Notes: generated by a model not told the origin, from the letters alone. A stretch of DNA of 64,000 bases from Oreohelix idahoensis (GCA_024509875.1 JAMPIV010012200.1:1-64000); one strand, 5' to 3'; positions 1-11,319 are shown, counted from the stretch's first letter. Numbers and translations: made by a program.

Positions 1-1139
1 TAATAAACCAATCCTTTTATTATTTAAAGGAGAAAAGATTGTACCATTCATTCATCTTGAACACTAATGAAAACTCTAATAACAGAAAATTTCTTTTCCC
101 TCAAACATGGTAAAACAGCTCTCCTTAAAGAGCTAATAACCTAAAAAGAGCAGTGAAGTGATTATTAAATAAGTTAGTGGTGCTGTTACCAAAGGTGACA
201 TTCGTGACCGCAGATTTGTCCGGCTTTCAGAAATACATCAGTGAAAAAAAATCTAAATTTTTGGTCAAATACAGGCCATGTTGACATCCGTCCCAGATTT
301 GATAGAAGGTTATCCATCATTACTTATTCTACTTTGATCACACACCAATTTGTTTTTTGATTTACTCTATTTGGACTCGTGGGGAGAAGGTACTAATATT
401 GAGTATAGGAAATCTGACTTTATTTTTCTTGAATTAGTACACCATGTTGTCCTAATTTAACCATCAAAGGTTCAACGGGATAATTTCCCCCCCAAAAAAA
501 AATAAATAAAATAACCTCACTCTACATCAGTCGACTGAACTGTTAGCTTTATTCTTGTTGTTCATTTGAGATTAGTAATATTAAAATCTGAATGATAATA
601 CTTTTATTGAATTACTGGCACACGAAAAGTGAACCAAATTCTTTGAACAATCAAGAAATGTAGAGTTACATTCTGAACTACTGCTAATTGCTCAATACTA
701 TTTTATGGTTCCAAGACATAATAAATGTGGACAGGCTTTTCCTTTAATGGAAAGTCAGTGGGCACAAGACAGAAACCGATTCACTGTTGAATTTATTAAA
801 GGGATGTTACAAAGTTTAATACAATTATAAGAATGTTTCTTGTAGTTGTACAGAGCCCCATGAATATTTTGTTGGAAATTCTGACTTTCTGAGAAAAATA
901 ATGTCAAGTGAAATGTTAAAGAGTGAATATTTAGTGATTTTGAAAAAATAATACTTGATGGGAAAATTATTAAAACATGCATTTTATGAAAATTTTTTTA
1001 AACATTTTATAGTTTGTTGAAGCATTTCTATATATTTTATGATGATTTTTTTTTTCACATAAATATATTAAATTAGTGAAATCAATGTGTCCTCCCTGTC
1101 TTAAAAAATATCCTCTTTTGTCCTTTTTAGGCACAAAAT
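1..1139. other. AT-rich DNA, nothing recognised
   Basis: No coding region, RNA gene or terminal repeat was recognised. Near 470-490 there is a short motif (GGTTCAACGGGATAATT) that recurs in other repeats of the window, for example near 14150 and 43945, so part of it is probably repeat-derived. Confidence 0.4.
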
Positions 1140-1145
1140 CAGAAA

Positions 1146-2188
1146 ATGCTGCCTTTTAAAAAAAGTATGTGGTCACGCTGTTACAATGCAGTTAACCTCC
1201 GTAGATTCATTGACTATGTTGGCAATTTCCATCCTGCCATCAAATTCACTTCTCAAATATCCACCATTTCAGTTAACTTTCTTGGCCTTAATGTCAATAT
1301 TACTCCTACTGGCCTTACTACTTCTGTCTTTTATAAATCAACTGACGTTCATGGTTTTCTTCTTTACACCTCTTCTCACCTTCTCAGCTGTAAAGATTCT
1401 ATTCCCTTTTCTCAACTTCTACGCTTATGTCGGATATGTCACGATGAAGATGATTTCCGTGAACGAGCTCAAGAAATGCTCGAGTTTTTTCGCCGACGTC
1501 ACTATCCCGATAGAGTATTATCTGATGCTCTTTTAATCGCATTAGTCACGTGACTCGCCAGGTGGCACTTACTGCCAAACCTACTACTACATCTGACAAG
1601 ACTCAAACTTGTCTTAACTTTCCACCCCCACTGTCTGGCGGTGAACAAAATTCTGTTCCGTCATCTGCCTATTCTCCACGCTAATCCTGATACCAGAGAG
1701 CTGTTTCGTGATGCCCCTTTGGTGGCATATCGTAGGGATAAGAATTTTAGGGATATTCTTGTACACAGTCGAGACGAACCAGTCCTTCTCACTTTGGTAC
1801 TAAACCGTGGCAATGCCGTATATGTAAGACCTGTCCTTTTGTACTCCAAACTCAGTCAGTTTCTTTTCCAAACGGTAAATTTGTCATTACAGAGTCTTTC
1901 ACGTGCGAATCCAGAAACCTGATTTATGCTATCATCTGCAAGAGGTGTGACATTACCTATATTGGTGAAACTGGCAGACGTTTGATAGACATCTATCATG
2001 GCAAACCTTTACCGGTGGCCCTTCATTTCAATAGGCCTGACCATTCAGGTAATTCCGATATTCATGTCACTGCCCTCCTTTCATGTGTCGGTGATGATCG
2101 AACTCGCTTTTTGTTGGAGAATCGTCTCATTTTTCAAATGGACATTTTATCTCCTGCGGGCCTTAATGTCCAGCATCATTTTGCATAA
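1146..2188 (+). pseudogene. Penelope-like retroelement remnant (RT end plus GIY-YIG endonuclease)
   Basis: This is the broken 3' part of a Penelope-like element. Residues from 1146 to about 1550 look like the end of the reverse transcriptase and its linker (FLGLNVNI, then LRLCRICHDEDDF). They stop at TGA 1551-1553. A second open stretch in the same frame covers 1641-1922. A third, in another frame, carries the GIY-YIG-type motif ITYIGETGR near 1952-1981 and continues to 2188 with HFNRPDHS. Penelope-like elements join an RT to a C-terminal GIY-YIG nuclease, and the order here fits that. The catalytic RT palm is absent, and one stop and one frame change separate the blocks, so the copy is dead. 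The family assignment rests on motif recognition and could not be tested by alignment. Confidence 0.7.
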
Positions 2189-2940
2189 ATTCTGGTGGCT
2201 TCTCTCTCTGTTACATACTTCTTTATTTCTTCTGTCATTGTTTTTCTGATCTATCTTTGTTTTTGCTTTGGTTTGTTTTGTATCCTTTTGTATCTTTTTA
2301 GCCGTCACTAGCTCGCTCATACGTCACTTCCGCATGACGCTTGTTTTCACAGCCATCTTAAGTGTTTCAGTCTTGGATCCAGCTAAGTGACTTTTTACTT
2401 TTTTATAGTGTTGTTCATTCCTGTCTTCGTTTCGTTGATTATTTACTTTCTTGTTTCGAAATGTCTTTCTGGTTTTACGATTCTCTTGCATTTTTATTGT
2501 TCTCGTTTCGCTCAGCACCGCTGTTCCATCTGCTTGTATCGCTCATTTGGTGTGTTCTTCATCATCATATATTTTTGTAGTACCTATATGTAATTCTTGT
2601 CCTTGTCACCTGTTCGTAACTGTGGCTGCCGAAGGGTAAACGTCCAGTGTTTCCTGTGTACCATTAACTCGTAAAACTGATTTTATACCATTTTATTTTT
2701 TAATTTATACAATGCAGCAGCCATTTTGGCCACAGCTGTAACTATCTTAATGTATATAGGATACACGTCCCCCTTTTACTAATCGTCTAAGTAAAACTTC
2801 ATATAATGAACAATGAAAATAATCCAGCCAGCTCTTCGGGAAAATAAGGAAAGCTACACTGAGTTACTTTAGGCTTATTTCTACTGGTACCATAAGAAAG
2901 GTCGTTCTGGGTTCACACTTGTGAAATTGTTATTACAAGA
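2189..2940. other. No gene seen; possible 3' tail of the Penelope-like element
   Basis: T-rich, pyrimidine-rich DNA directly follows the GIY-YIG block. It may be the element's 3' untranslated tail. No terminal repeat or target duplication was found to mark its end. Confidence 0.3.
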
Positions 2941-3250
2941 TGATAATTAGGTGATCTGTTATGTTTTGTGCATCGGTAAATCTGACAGGTTATAAGTTAT
3001 GTTTTGTGCATCAGTAATCTGATAATCTTGTGATCTGTTATGTTTTGTGCATCGGTAAATCTGACCGTTAGGTTATAAGTTATGTTTTGTACATCAGTAA
3101 TCTGATACTCCTGTGATCTGTTATGTTTTATGCATGAGTAAATATGATAATTAGCTAATCTGCATTATGTGTGCACCAGTCAATCTGGCAGTTATGGAAT
3201 CTGTTACCTTTTTTGCATCGGTAAATCAGACAATTTGGTGATCTGTTATG
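2941..3250 (+). repeat. Degenerate tandem repeat, about 85-90 bp unit
   Basis: The phrase GATCTGTTATGTTTTGTGCATC and close variants recur about four times, alternating with GGTTATAAGTTATGTTTTG. This gives a decayed tandem repeat of roughly 85-90 bp with a half-unit near 43 bp. No coding potential is apparent. Confidence 0.55.
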
Positions 3251-3925
3251 CCTGCTTGAGTACGGTTGCGAAAACTGTAAAGCAAAATTCTAAGAAAATC
3301 AAAGTTAAAAAAGTACCTTTCAAAAATGAGCAATTCTGCATCTCAAGCACATTATAATGCGTCGTTTGTTTTGTTTTGCTTGTTTTTTATTTATTCTTTC
3401 TTTTTTTTTGGGGGGGGGGGGGGGTGGAGTTATTATCAGCTCAATTCGATGACAGAGTAGCTGAAATTTTTCGTGTACCGGTACTACTCGTAGAAAATGA
3501 ATATTGATATTTCTAGATAGTATGGCGCTCTCTTTTCCAAACCACTACACCTCATGGTAGAAGTGGAACAATTAAGTAAGATACTTCTAACCCAAACCAC
3601 CATTCGCCGAGATTTTATTGGAAGTTGCTAAACGACATAACCTTGAAAGTATGGGAACTCGCCGCAATTCTATAATATTTAAATGAAGTTTTAAATTAAT
3701 TTGATTGTTTTATTTACTCAAACGCAAAAGAGGTGTTGCTAAAAGATTTATTAAATGTCTTCTTAAAATTAAATCTACGCCAAAAAAAAATGTTAACATT
3801 GATGAATGTGCAGAGCTAGCTGGAAAAAAGTGTAGGAGTAAGATTGTATTCAGAATAAGATGTACAGTATTGTATGAAGACAGTTTCATCTTGTGGTAAA
3901 AATCTACGCTGTATGCTTTCGTCAA
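3251..3925. other. No gene seen; T-run and G-run
   Basis: Unassigned AT-rich DNA. A T-rich run passes straight into a G homopolymer of about 13-15 bases near 3411-3424. The short open frames here match nothing recognised. Confidence 0.4.
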
Positions 3926-4038
3926 TAGGGGCCGTCAACAAATTATGTAACGCAATTTTTGACATGTTACCCCCCCTCCCCCCCCCCCCCCCCCCCCCCC
4001 CGTAATGCATGCGTAACAAAAACCCCACAACATTTCAG

Positions 4039-4083
<45 letters not shown>

Positions 4084-4180
4084 GCGTAACATCTCGGCAA
4101 ACCCCCCCCCCCCCCTTTTTTTTGCATTACGTAATTTTTTTCCTTTGCGCTGCTTGTGGACCATGGGGGCCACGTTATAA
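3926..4180 (+). mobile_element. Short transposon-like element with long poly-C tracts
   Basis: Starts near 3929 with GGGGCCGTCAACAAATTATG, which resembles the inverted repeat of the transposon at 7784-9938. It then holds several C homopolymers (the longest about 42 bases, 4040-4081) separated by CGTAATGCATGCG and AAGCGTAACATC. A complementary TACGTAATTTTT motif sits near 4128. It looks like a small non-autonomous GGGGCC-type element whose C runs expanded. The right end is uncertain. Homopolymers of this length are prone to assembly error. Confidence 0.4.
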
Positions 4181-4182
4181 TT

Positions 4183-4345
4183 GTCCCCCCTGGCTGGAAA
4201 GCCTGCACCAAGCCGTTACTTGCTGTTGCAGCTGTGATTTCTGTGGCAATTAGTTTTACAATATGAAGTTGCCAGCCACATGTACAATCTCATATTAATC
4301 GTCTTGTACGATATACCTGCGGGTACAGTAGGCATATTCTTTATT
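4183..4345 (-). repeat. Dispersed repeat R1, partial copy
   Basis: Matches the dispersed repeat here called R1: on the other strand AGGCATGCCGTACAAAG-like start, a TATGAGGTTGT core, then GGCTGGCAACCTC. Diverged and truncated. Better copies lie at 16270-16486 and 27465-27960. Confidence 0.5.
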
Positions 4346-5867
4346 TGTCTGTTCAGACACACCAGAAACAACGCCGGACGCTTTGTATTCTTTAGTTTTA
4401 AGATTTAACCATCATGTACCCGTGGCATTTTTCTCACTTTGTTTAACTGGCAACAGCCGTTTCGCATTTTTTTTTTAAAATCCATTTAGATTAGTCTAGT
4501 TCCCTCGTTCTTTTTCGGCTGTTTTCGTTGGTTTGTCATTGTCATTGTAACGTTGACCATGTATTTATCCTAGTAAGATTTACACTTTCGGTTTTTTTTC
4601 GTTAATTCCACCGTCTATCATTCACTTACTCTAGTACTCCCATTTTTTGTATTGCTCATGCTAAAGTTTTACAGCTTTTCTATGACCATCGAAATCCAGA
4701 CATGGAAAACAGTTGTTACAAATGGTAGCATTTTATAAGTGCTAATGTTATTGTTGTATATTGTAGCGAGTTTGTGATACTATATACGGTAATGTAAAGT
4801 ACTGAGTACATTATAAATGTTATTGCTTTGTCATTAATTATACATTTGGCTTTCATCATCATATTAGTCTTTCTTTGTAAAACGTTTTAACATATATTTA
4901 GATGTTTCATAAACTACAGAAGGTTTTTTGAAAGCTTATCGAGTCTGTTTTGTCTTTAGGAATATCTGTTATTCAGTCAATCAATCAGTCGTCTTTGGTC
5001 CTTGGCTGCTGACTAAAGAAGCAATCGGTAACCATCACGCAGGATGACGTGTTTAATCAATCAGTTGCTAGTTATACTTCTGTAGGCTACATCTTTAGGT
5101 TGAAATGAAGAATAGTGGAACGTGTATTCGATGGCATACAAAAAGAGTTGTCCACGTCGTTAGGGTTAGGACTAGGATAAGATTCCTAAACTTAACCCCT
5201 TATTACTTCGTCTCTGAATTCTTTTTTAACGCCGTATCGAACACACGTCCCACTTATCTTCATTTCGACCAATCTTTGTGTTGCACAGACCACAGACATG
5301 TTTTCCAAGCATGTCATACATTGGATTTTATTCTTACTGAGTGGAATTCAATTTCTCTGACGCCTTCCACCATGTTCTTTAGGTCTTTCTTTCTTTTTTT
5401 TTTTTTTTAATACTTCCCTGTCAGTGGTTTAGTTTTTGATCCATGCACAGGAAAACTGGAGTATGTCTTTTGCATGGGATACCCGCTTCAACCTCCTGTG
5501 GGTTATAATTTGGGTATTTAGTGTTCTCTAGTCTATGTAGCATATTACAGTGGTTGTTTTTCTTCCATTGGTTCCTTCATGCTGAAATGTCTCTGTCCTT
5601 TGTTGTGGTGGTGCCTAAATTCTGTAGTGCTTAAATGTATCCCCTTCCATGTCTGTGACTTTCGTGCTATATGATCTTAAAGTGCCACTGATCTTTTCTT
5701 TATATGTAGATCTGCATTTTTCTGTGTTGCCTATTTCCAGATATCTTCATTTCGCATGTATTCTTTACTAATACTGCCATCATTGCCTTTCTGTTTCCTG
5801 GGGAGCACGGGTCTTCAATAAATGTACTCTAAGCTCTGTTCAGTGCCGTTCACTCATGGTTCTTCCA
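4346..5867. other. No gene seen
   Basis: About 1.5 kb of AT-rich DNA. The longest open frame (5105-5410, plus) has no recognisable domain and ends in a T-run, so it is not annotated as a gene. A short GTTAGGGTTAGGACTAGG string at 5159 resembles the core of the palindromes at 30681 and 38780. Confidence 0.45.
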
Positions 5868-5997
5868 TGTCTTCTTCATCCTCTCATTACAGTTCTCTTC
5901 TCCATGTTTTTTTTTCAGTCTTCCTCTATTTCTTTTACTCTGGGGTTTCCAGAACAAGTACTGCATTGAAATGCTATCAACAGGTTTCCTCAACGTG
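5868..5997 (-). pseudogene. LINE-A 3' fragment
   Basis: Reverse complement of part of the LINE-A 3' coding region, matching the segment that encodes [11 protein letters not shown] in the copy at 33190-34515. The recognisable part here is CAACAGGTTTCCTCAACGTG. Short and dead. Confidence 0.6.
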
Positions 5998-6119
5998 TAA
6001 GAACACTATATATATATTTATATCCGAATAACACATGCATGAGGTTGAACTGGGTGTTCCCCACTGTCAAAGATTTTTTAAGCATGTTTGCTTTTTCTTC
6101 TTTTTCTTTTACTATCACA

Positions 6120-6200
6120 CTTCTTCTGAACGAACAAAATCTTTATTTCATCAGGGTAAAGAAATAGGCATAATTGCCTTTTTACATTTCTGCCCTGCAT
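6120..6200 (-). repeat. LINE-E 3' tail
   Basis: This segment is the reverse complement of 57868-57937, the extreme 3' end of the LINE-E copy: GAAC repeats, AAAATCTTTATTTC, then ATAGGCATAATTGCC. It is therefore a very short 5'-truncated insertion of the same LINE in minus orientation. Confidence 0.7.
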
Positions 6201-6207
6201 TTCTGAG

Positions 6208-6450
6208 ACATGGAGAGCAACAACAAAAAAAAACAACCAAAAAAGCTACAGACTTTTATAAACAGGTGCTTGCGTAGAATAGAAGGACTGAAATGGTATG
6301 ACAAAGTCACAAATGTGGAATTGATGACAAGAACCAGACAAGTGCCAGTGAAACAAGAGTGGAGAAGAAGACGCTGGCGATGGATAGGACACACATTGAG
6401 GAGACCTGTTGATAGCATTACAAAGCAGTCCTTGTTCTGGAATCCACAGG
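6208..6450 (+). pseudogene. LINE-A RT C-terminal fragment
   Basis: Encodes the LINE-A C-terminal block, with KKLQTFINRCLRRIEGLKWY and WIGHTLRRPVDS. The homology breaks at GGGAAAGAGA near 6450 and seems to resume at 7140 with GAGAGGCAGAGGTAGAC. A 690-bp segment therefore probably inserted into this LINE copy. It has no catalytic RT motifs and is not functional. Confidence 0.75.
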
Positions 6451-7139
6451 GAAAGAGAATGAACGAACTTTATTTTCAAAGGGTTAAGAATTGGGCACGC
6501 AGGCCCGTCTGACATTCTCTCTCTCTCTCATCATGTATACTGTATCCTTTCATCCTCACATTTACTTTAAGCATTATTTAAGGCATTTATCATTATAAAC
6601 GTAATAAAACATCATACATTTGCAATAATCATTATAATTAAAGTACGTTTTAAAAGTAAATTAAAGGAAAAAATATGAAAAATAATGAATTAAAAAAATA
6701 AATAAAAAAATTAATGAAAATGAAAAAAACAAACAACAAGACTGATAAAAATCGAATTCCTCATACAGTAAATTAGTGATTTGAGACATTCAGAGGTGTG
6801 TTATAAGAACTCGTGAAAAATTCAAATGGTCTGCTACTGAATGACTAGGGACTCTGTGTTTTTTCCAGCGCACGCGAAAGACTTTACGAGGGGTGAGCAG
6901 CTTTGAGTCTCATAGCAGATACTGGCTGCAATGAGTGCAATGATAGTTCATCAAGATGAGGTGGGGTAAACAGTTACTTTCCTTGCTGTCTTTGCCGTCC
7001 CAAACCCAAGACCAGAATCAGACTAGGTAGATAGCTAGATAGACATATACGAAAGCAATTAACTTGCCAAGGGTTGAAAATCGGGCACAGTCCCCTTTGC
7101 ATTCTTCCTTCCTCTTGCTCATCTTTTGTTACTGTTACT
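6451..7139 (-). mobile_element. Insertion interrupting LINE-A, bounded by related sequence
   Basis: Starts with GAACGAACTTTATTTTCAAA, which is a LINE or SINE 3' tail read backwards, then a block containing GAATTGGGCACGCAGGCCCG. A diverged second copy of that block lies near 7068-7110, just before LINE-A resumes. The first block also occurs at 25310-25380 inside another LINE-A copy. The middle is AT-rich and unassigned. Confidence 0.45.
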
Positions 7140-7320
7140 TAAACATTCTCCAGAGAGGCAGAGGTAGACAAAAAAACACATGGAGAAGAGAACTGGATAC
7201 AGAGGTGAAAATGAGGAAAACATGGAAAGAACTTGAGCGGATGGCACAGGACAGGAAGACTTGGCATGTGTTTGTTGAAGGCCTATGCTCCTCGGGGAGC
7301 TAAAGGGTATTGATTGACCA
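7140..7320 (+). pseudogene. LINE-A 3' end, continuation
   Basis: Encodes RGRGRQKNTWRRELDTEV and then KTWHVFVEGLCSSGS, the last residues of LINE-A, followed by its 3' untranslated end (GCCTATGCTCC). It is probably the right half of the copy that begins at 6208. Confidence 0.7.
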
Positions 7321-7371
7321 GATGTCTTGCTGCAAACATGGTCCGTTTTCATTCCTTTCCATCATTCATTC

Positions 7372-7470
7372 ATTATTAACCCTCCGCTCCCCAAGGAGCA
7401 TAGGCCTTCAACACACATGTCAAGTCCTCCTGTCATGTGACATCATCTCAAGTTCTCTTTCCATCACTGA
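7372..7470 (-). pseudogene. LINE-A 3' end fragment
   Basis: Minus-strand copy of the LINE-A terminus: CCCAAGGAGCATAGGCCTTC followed by the complement of the WHVFVEGL codons. About 100 bp. Confidence 0.65.
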
Positions 7471-7783
7471 CAGCCTGTAATCACAATTTCAGGTTTTTTC
7501 AGGTCCATTAAAAGTTTAGAATCCTTCTTTGCCAGCCATTTTAAAATGCTATGTATATAATATATAAATCACATTGTCTTTGTCATTACCCTGGGAACCA
7601 CATAACTAGATTGTGTTATCACTAGTGTTCAGTAATGCCAGTTTTGTGGCGACGTTACATTTGCCTTCGAGTTTTTTTTTTTCCTGGAGCAAAATATCCT
7701 AGATTTTCTTAGGTTTATTCCTGCTCCATTAGTGCTGTCAAAAATTCTACATAACGAATAAATTTGTAAAATTGTTGTTTTAA

Positions 7784-9938
7784 GGGGCCATCCATAAAAG
7801 ACGTCCACAAAATTCTGGCATTTTTTTTACCCTCCCCTCCCCCATGTCCACCTCTGATTGACCCCTACCCCCTTGTGGACGTCCACTCCACATGGTCTTG
7901 AGTAAACACATAAGCTTACATTTATAATCACCTACCTATACTTACAACTTAGTTTAGTTCTATACAATACATCATTTGTATACAGATAACTCAGTTTAAT
8001 AATGTGAAACATGAGTTACTAAATATTGCACATTACACAGTAACATACATGTCTCATCTCAGTGTTCCGTATAACTGAAACAGTTTTAATTTAATATCTT
8101 ACAGTAAGTAACACAAAACAAAAACACTAAAGCTATGTAAAAATTTAAATATGCAAAAACTATGCACATCATAATACAGTGGGTTTCCTAAGTTCAAGAC
8201 ACCTCCTAAACCGGCACAGTAATTATTTTCAATATTGAAACAGTCAACCAAAAATGAAAGTTTTGACAGTTAATGAGGCAAAACAATTATGTGACAAAAC
8301 TTTATAAACAAAATAAGAAATTTGATCATCAAAGCATAATTTTATAAATTTAAATCTTAAATTAATTGTTTAATGAAACTGATTATCTTACTATTTCTGG
8401 GATGTCTTAAACTTTTGAAACAAAGTGTATTGTAGCGATATTCTGAAGGGTAACTCTTAATTGCCACAATATTAATGTGAATGTTTGCCGTTCATTTAGC
8501 AATGAATTCAGACTGCAACCAGTTGAACAGGCTGCGTACAGTAATGACCCTAGTTTCAGAGCTTTGTTGTTCTGGTTGCTTTGGTGCAATGTCTGCATCA
8601 CCAACATCATCGTCATCTGAATAAATTGTAACTGTCTGATGCACAGATTTGTGCACATTGACAGCTGCATGAGATGGACGGTATTGTCACATGAGCTGCA
8701 TACACGTTTGTGAATTTGTCCAGTCACTGAGGGGCAGTAAAAGTCAAATGGCATAACTTTAAATCCATGATGTGGTTCAAGACCATCTAACGCAATTCTG
8801 TGAAAAAATATTTGCAACTGCCATCTGCACATGATGCACTGCTGACGCCTGAACATGTTCTGTAAAATGGCATCGGCGATGGAATGAATCATTTACGAAA
8901 TACATCATTGTAGTTCGTGCGTCTCTGTCCACAGCATGTGAGAATATTGCACTTGACAATTTGTAGGCAGTATTGTGACTGCTGAACATGGTCGCAGGAC
9001 CATTGCAGGCTTGGAACGGGAAGGTCAGCTGCATAGCTATTAACTTCAGGTTCCACATACTTGGCATGCACACTGTAGTCATCAATGACTGTTTGATTCC
9101 AAACTTCAGCAAGTGTCTCTCCAGCTTTCTTGGAATTGGCCTACAATTTTGCTATTGGAATCAAGACGTTATCCATAGTGATCATGTGGCAAAATAAGTC
9201 AGATATGTCATGAGATAATGGTGCCATACGCCTTTCAATAGCAATGTATGCGCTATGGCCTGGCACATTGCAGGCAACAAACAGTGCGTCGAGATTATTT
9301 AAACTCAGAATATAATTAATCAGTGGTTGTAAAAATAAACTAAATTTATACTAACATGAAAAATGATTATTGTTATGACCTTAGTGGTATAAAATAATCA
9401 AGCACTCTGAAATCTGAAAGCCTGTTTTTGATCATTTTAGCTTCTGAAACAAAATTCCGTGTCTACCATGACTTAGAAAAAAATTAATAAAAAAATAAGT
9501 GTACGACAAACTGTTAATAAAAACAATCCACCACTTTGGAAAATGGCTATGGGAGGTTAATAAAACAAATTCCACTGCTCTACTGTTCATAAATTCGCAT
9601 AGAAAAGAATCTAATTATGAAATCACAATAATTGTGATATCGGTTCCCAGAGAGTTAATATACTAAGGGCGTTTGTTCCAGAGAACAGGACAATCGAAGT
9701 TAAAACCTCATATTAGAGATTTTGAGTCTAGAAGGATTGGAAGGCCTGGCAAGAGGGACAAACCTGAAGAACGTTTATGTAGGTTTAACTGGACAGTAAG
9801 AAGCTTTCGAAGATGAGATGGTTTGTTACTCTTGATAGATTTGTATGTGAGTGAGAGTTGCCATGTGGTTTGTAAATTGGATGTCCACTTTGAACTTAGA
9901 TACCCCCTCTCCTGTGGACGTCTTTTATGGATAGCCCC
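7784..9938 (-). mobile_element. Zator-like DNA transposon, 2155 bp, TAA target duplication
   Basis: The ends are inverted repeats of about 27 bp. The left end begins GGGGCCATCCATAAAAGACG and the right end is its complement with one or two mismatches, ending CCCC at 9938. TAA lies directly outside both ends (7781-7783 and 9939-9941), a 3-bp target duplication. The interior carries a decayed minus-strand coding region (8400-9300). Zator transposons are known for 3-bp duplications and GGG-starting ends, and the decayed protein has a PGxSAYxxIExRMAPLS-like motif comparable with the NxIE region of the ISAzo13/TP36 transposases related to Zator. A PIF-Harbinger relative (also TWA target) is the main alternative. 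Confidence 0.6.
8402..9300 (-). pseudogene. Decayed transposase-like protein of the 7784-9938 element
   Basis: Reading 9300 down to 8402, homologous-looking blocks occur in changing frames. First comes VPGHSAYIAIERRMAPLSHD near 9260-9200. Then come AGETLAEVWNQTVIDDYSVH and DHVQQSQYCLQIVKC. A Cys-rich stretch with ILTCCGQRRTNY follows. Next, after a break, is FDFYCPSVTGQIHKRVCSSC. The final block ends LFNWLQSEFIAK at TGA 8494-8496. At least one in-frame stop and two frame changes separate the blocks, so it is a pseudogene. I recall similar uncharacterised invertebrate proteins with the motif order RMAPLS, HVQQSQY, CPSV and a paired-Cys segment, but cannot confirm this without a search. The PGxSAYxxIExR motif may hold the last acidic residue of a DDE site; that is inference. 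Confidence 0.5.
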
Positions 9939-9993
9939 TAAAGTATTGTTAACATTGATATAAAACTGCTGGGTTTTTGTACACAGTATGGGT

Positions 9994-10925
9994 TCAAATA
10001 AATTTAATTTTGTTTGATGAAAATGTTTGTACTGTTGTGCATTGGATTAGAGAGTACACAACATCATCATCATTAGCTGCCATCTTCATATCAAAGGTCA
10101 GCTGCAATGGATCTCCAACGTCTTCTGTCTCTTGTCTTGATGGTGAACTCTGATAGACTCTTTCCTGTCTCTTGTCTTGGTGGTGCACTCTGATAAGACT
10201 CTTTCCTGTCTCTTGTCTTGGTGGTGCACTCTGATAAGACTCTTTCCTGTCTCTTGTCTTGGTGGTGCACTCTGATAAGACTCTTTCCTGTCTCTTGTCA
10301 TGGTGGTGCACTCTGATAAGACTCTTTCCTGTCTCTTGTCTTGGTGGTGCACTCTGATAAGACTCTTTCCTGTCTCTTGTCTTGGTGGTGCACTCTGATA
10401 AGACTCTTTCCTGTCTCTTGTCTTGGTGGTGCACTCTGATAAGACTCTTTCCTGTCTCTTGTCTTGGTGGTGCACTCTGATAAGACTCTTTCCTGTCTCT
10501 TGTCATGGTGGTGCACTCTGATTCTTGTCTTGGTGGTGCACTCTGATAAGACTTTCCTGTCTCTTGTCTTGGTGGTGCACTCTGATAAGACTCTTGTCCA
10601 TCTCTTGATGTTATCATCTCACTTATAGTGCTGTCTTCCTCTTGCACATTAGCCCTCATCTCTTCTTTCTATTACGATTGTCAGTGTCCGGTGTTATGTC
10701 TTTTAACATGGCCCTAATATTTTAGCTAATTTTGATCTCTTCTTTAATTCTCTTTTCATTCCTTGGTATACTAGCATCTTTGTTTTCTGATCTTTCCATT
10801 CTTCCATATCTCAAAGGCCTCAATTCTTTCTTCCAGTTGCTTGTTCATTGTCCATGTTCTACACCATACAATAATGAAGAATATGTAAAGCATTTATTCA
10901 TTCTCAGTTTAAATTTGTGAGTTAA
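9994..10925 (-). pseudogene. LINE-D 3' region containing the 41-bp array
   Basis: Minus-strand copy of an RTE-like LINE here called LINE-D. From 10925 down it matches the LINE-D copy at 55735-56150, with the CTCAAAGGCCTCAATTCT segment encoding the EIEAFE-type motif in both. Past the 41-bp array the frame ends with GDPLQLTFDMKMAANDDDVV at about 10122-10060. The 221-residue open frame over 9994-10659 is mainly the array and is not a cellular gene. Confidence 0.6.
10118..10610 (-). repeat. 41-bp minisatellite, about 12 copies, in LINE-D
   Basis: The unit is 41 bp (on plus: TCTTGTCTTGGTGGTGCACT followed by CTGATAAGACTCTTTCCTG). Copies are nearly identical, except for shortened units near 10520-10560. 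Because 41 is not divisible by three and the unit has no stop on the minus strand, all three minus frames stay open, so the protein repeats every 41 residues as KESYQSAPPRQETG, KSLIRVHHQDKRQE, RVLSECTTKTRDR. The flanks are single-copy LINE-D sequence, and one ancestral copy of the unit is at 55830-55870. Confidence 0.9.
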
Positions 10926-11319
10926 TTGTTTAAATGTTAGAATTTGTCTCATGTTGTTTATTGTAGCTTTGGCCATTCCAATTCGCCTCTTGTAAAACTG
11001 ATCGAAATAATACAACAGAACTGAAACCAACAAGATACAACATAATTTTATTAATATTTTCTTTTAAGTGAAATAGAAAATAAGAGAATATTTTAAAACA
11101 ATGCAACGAATTCAAATAACATAAAAGGCATAACTGCAGGTGGTAGTGTCTGAAGCCAGCGCCACATGTTGCACTCCTCTTATAGACACTCGCTTGTGTG
11201 GTGAAGTGTTTGGTTGTTTCCAATATCAAATTGTAAAAATAAATTCATAATTTGAAGTTTTTTTTAAACATTTTGTTTTTCATAATTTAAAAATCAGAAT
11301 AGCGAATTCATGCATACTG
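10926..11319. other. No gene seen
   Basis: AT-rich, no recognisable element apart from the edge of the LINE-D copy on the left. The open frames here are short and have no known motif. Confidence 0.4.

Noticed and set aside
3959..4180. Poly-Pro and poly-Gly proteins
   Set aside because: Translation of homopolymer C/G tracts in a transposon-like element; no gene context.
5105..5410. 101-residue ORF as a gene
   Set aside because: No motif, no splice or promoter support, ends in a T-run giving poly-Phe.
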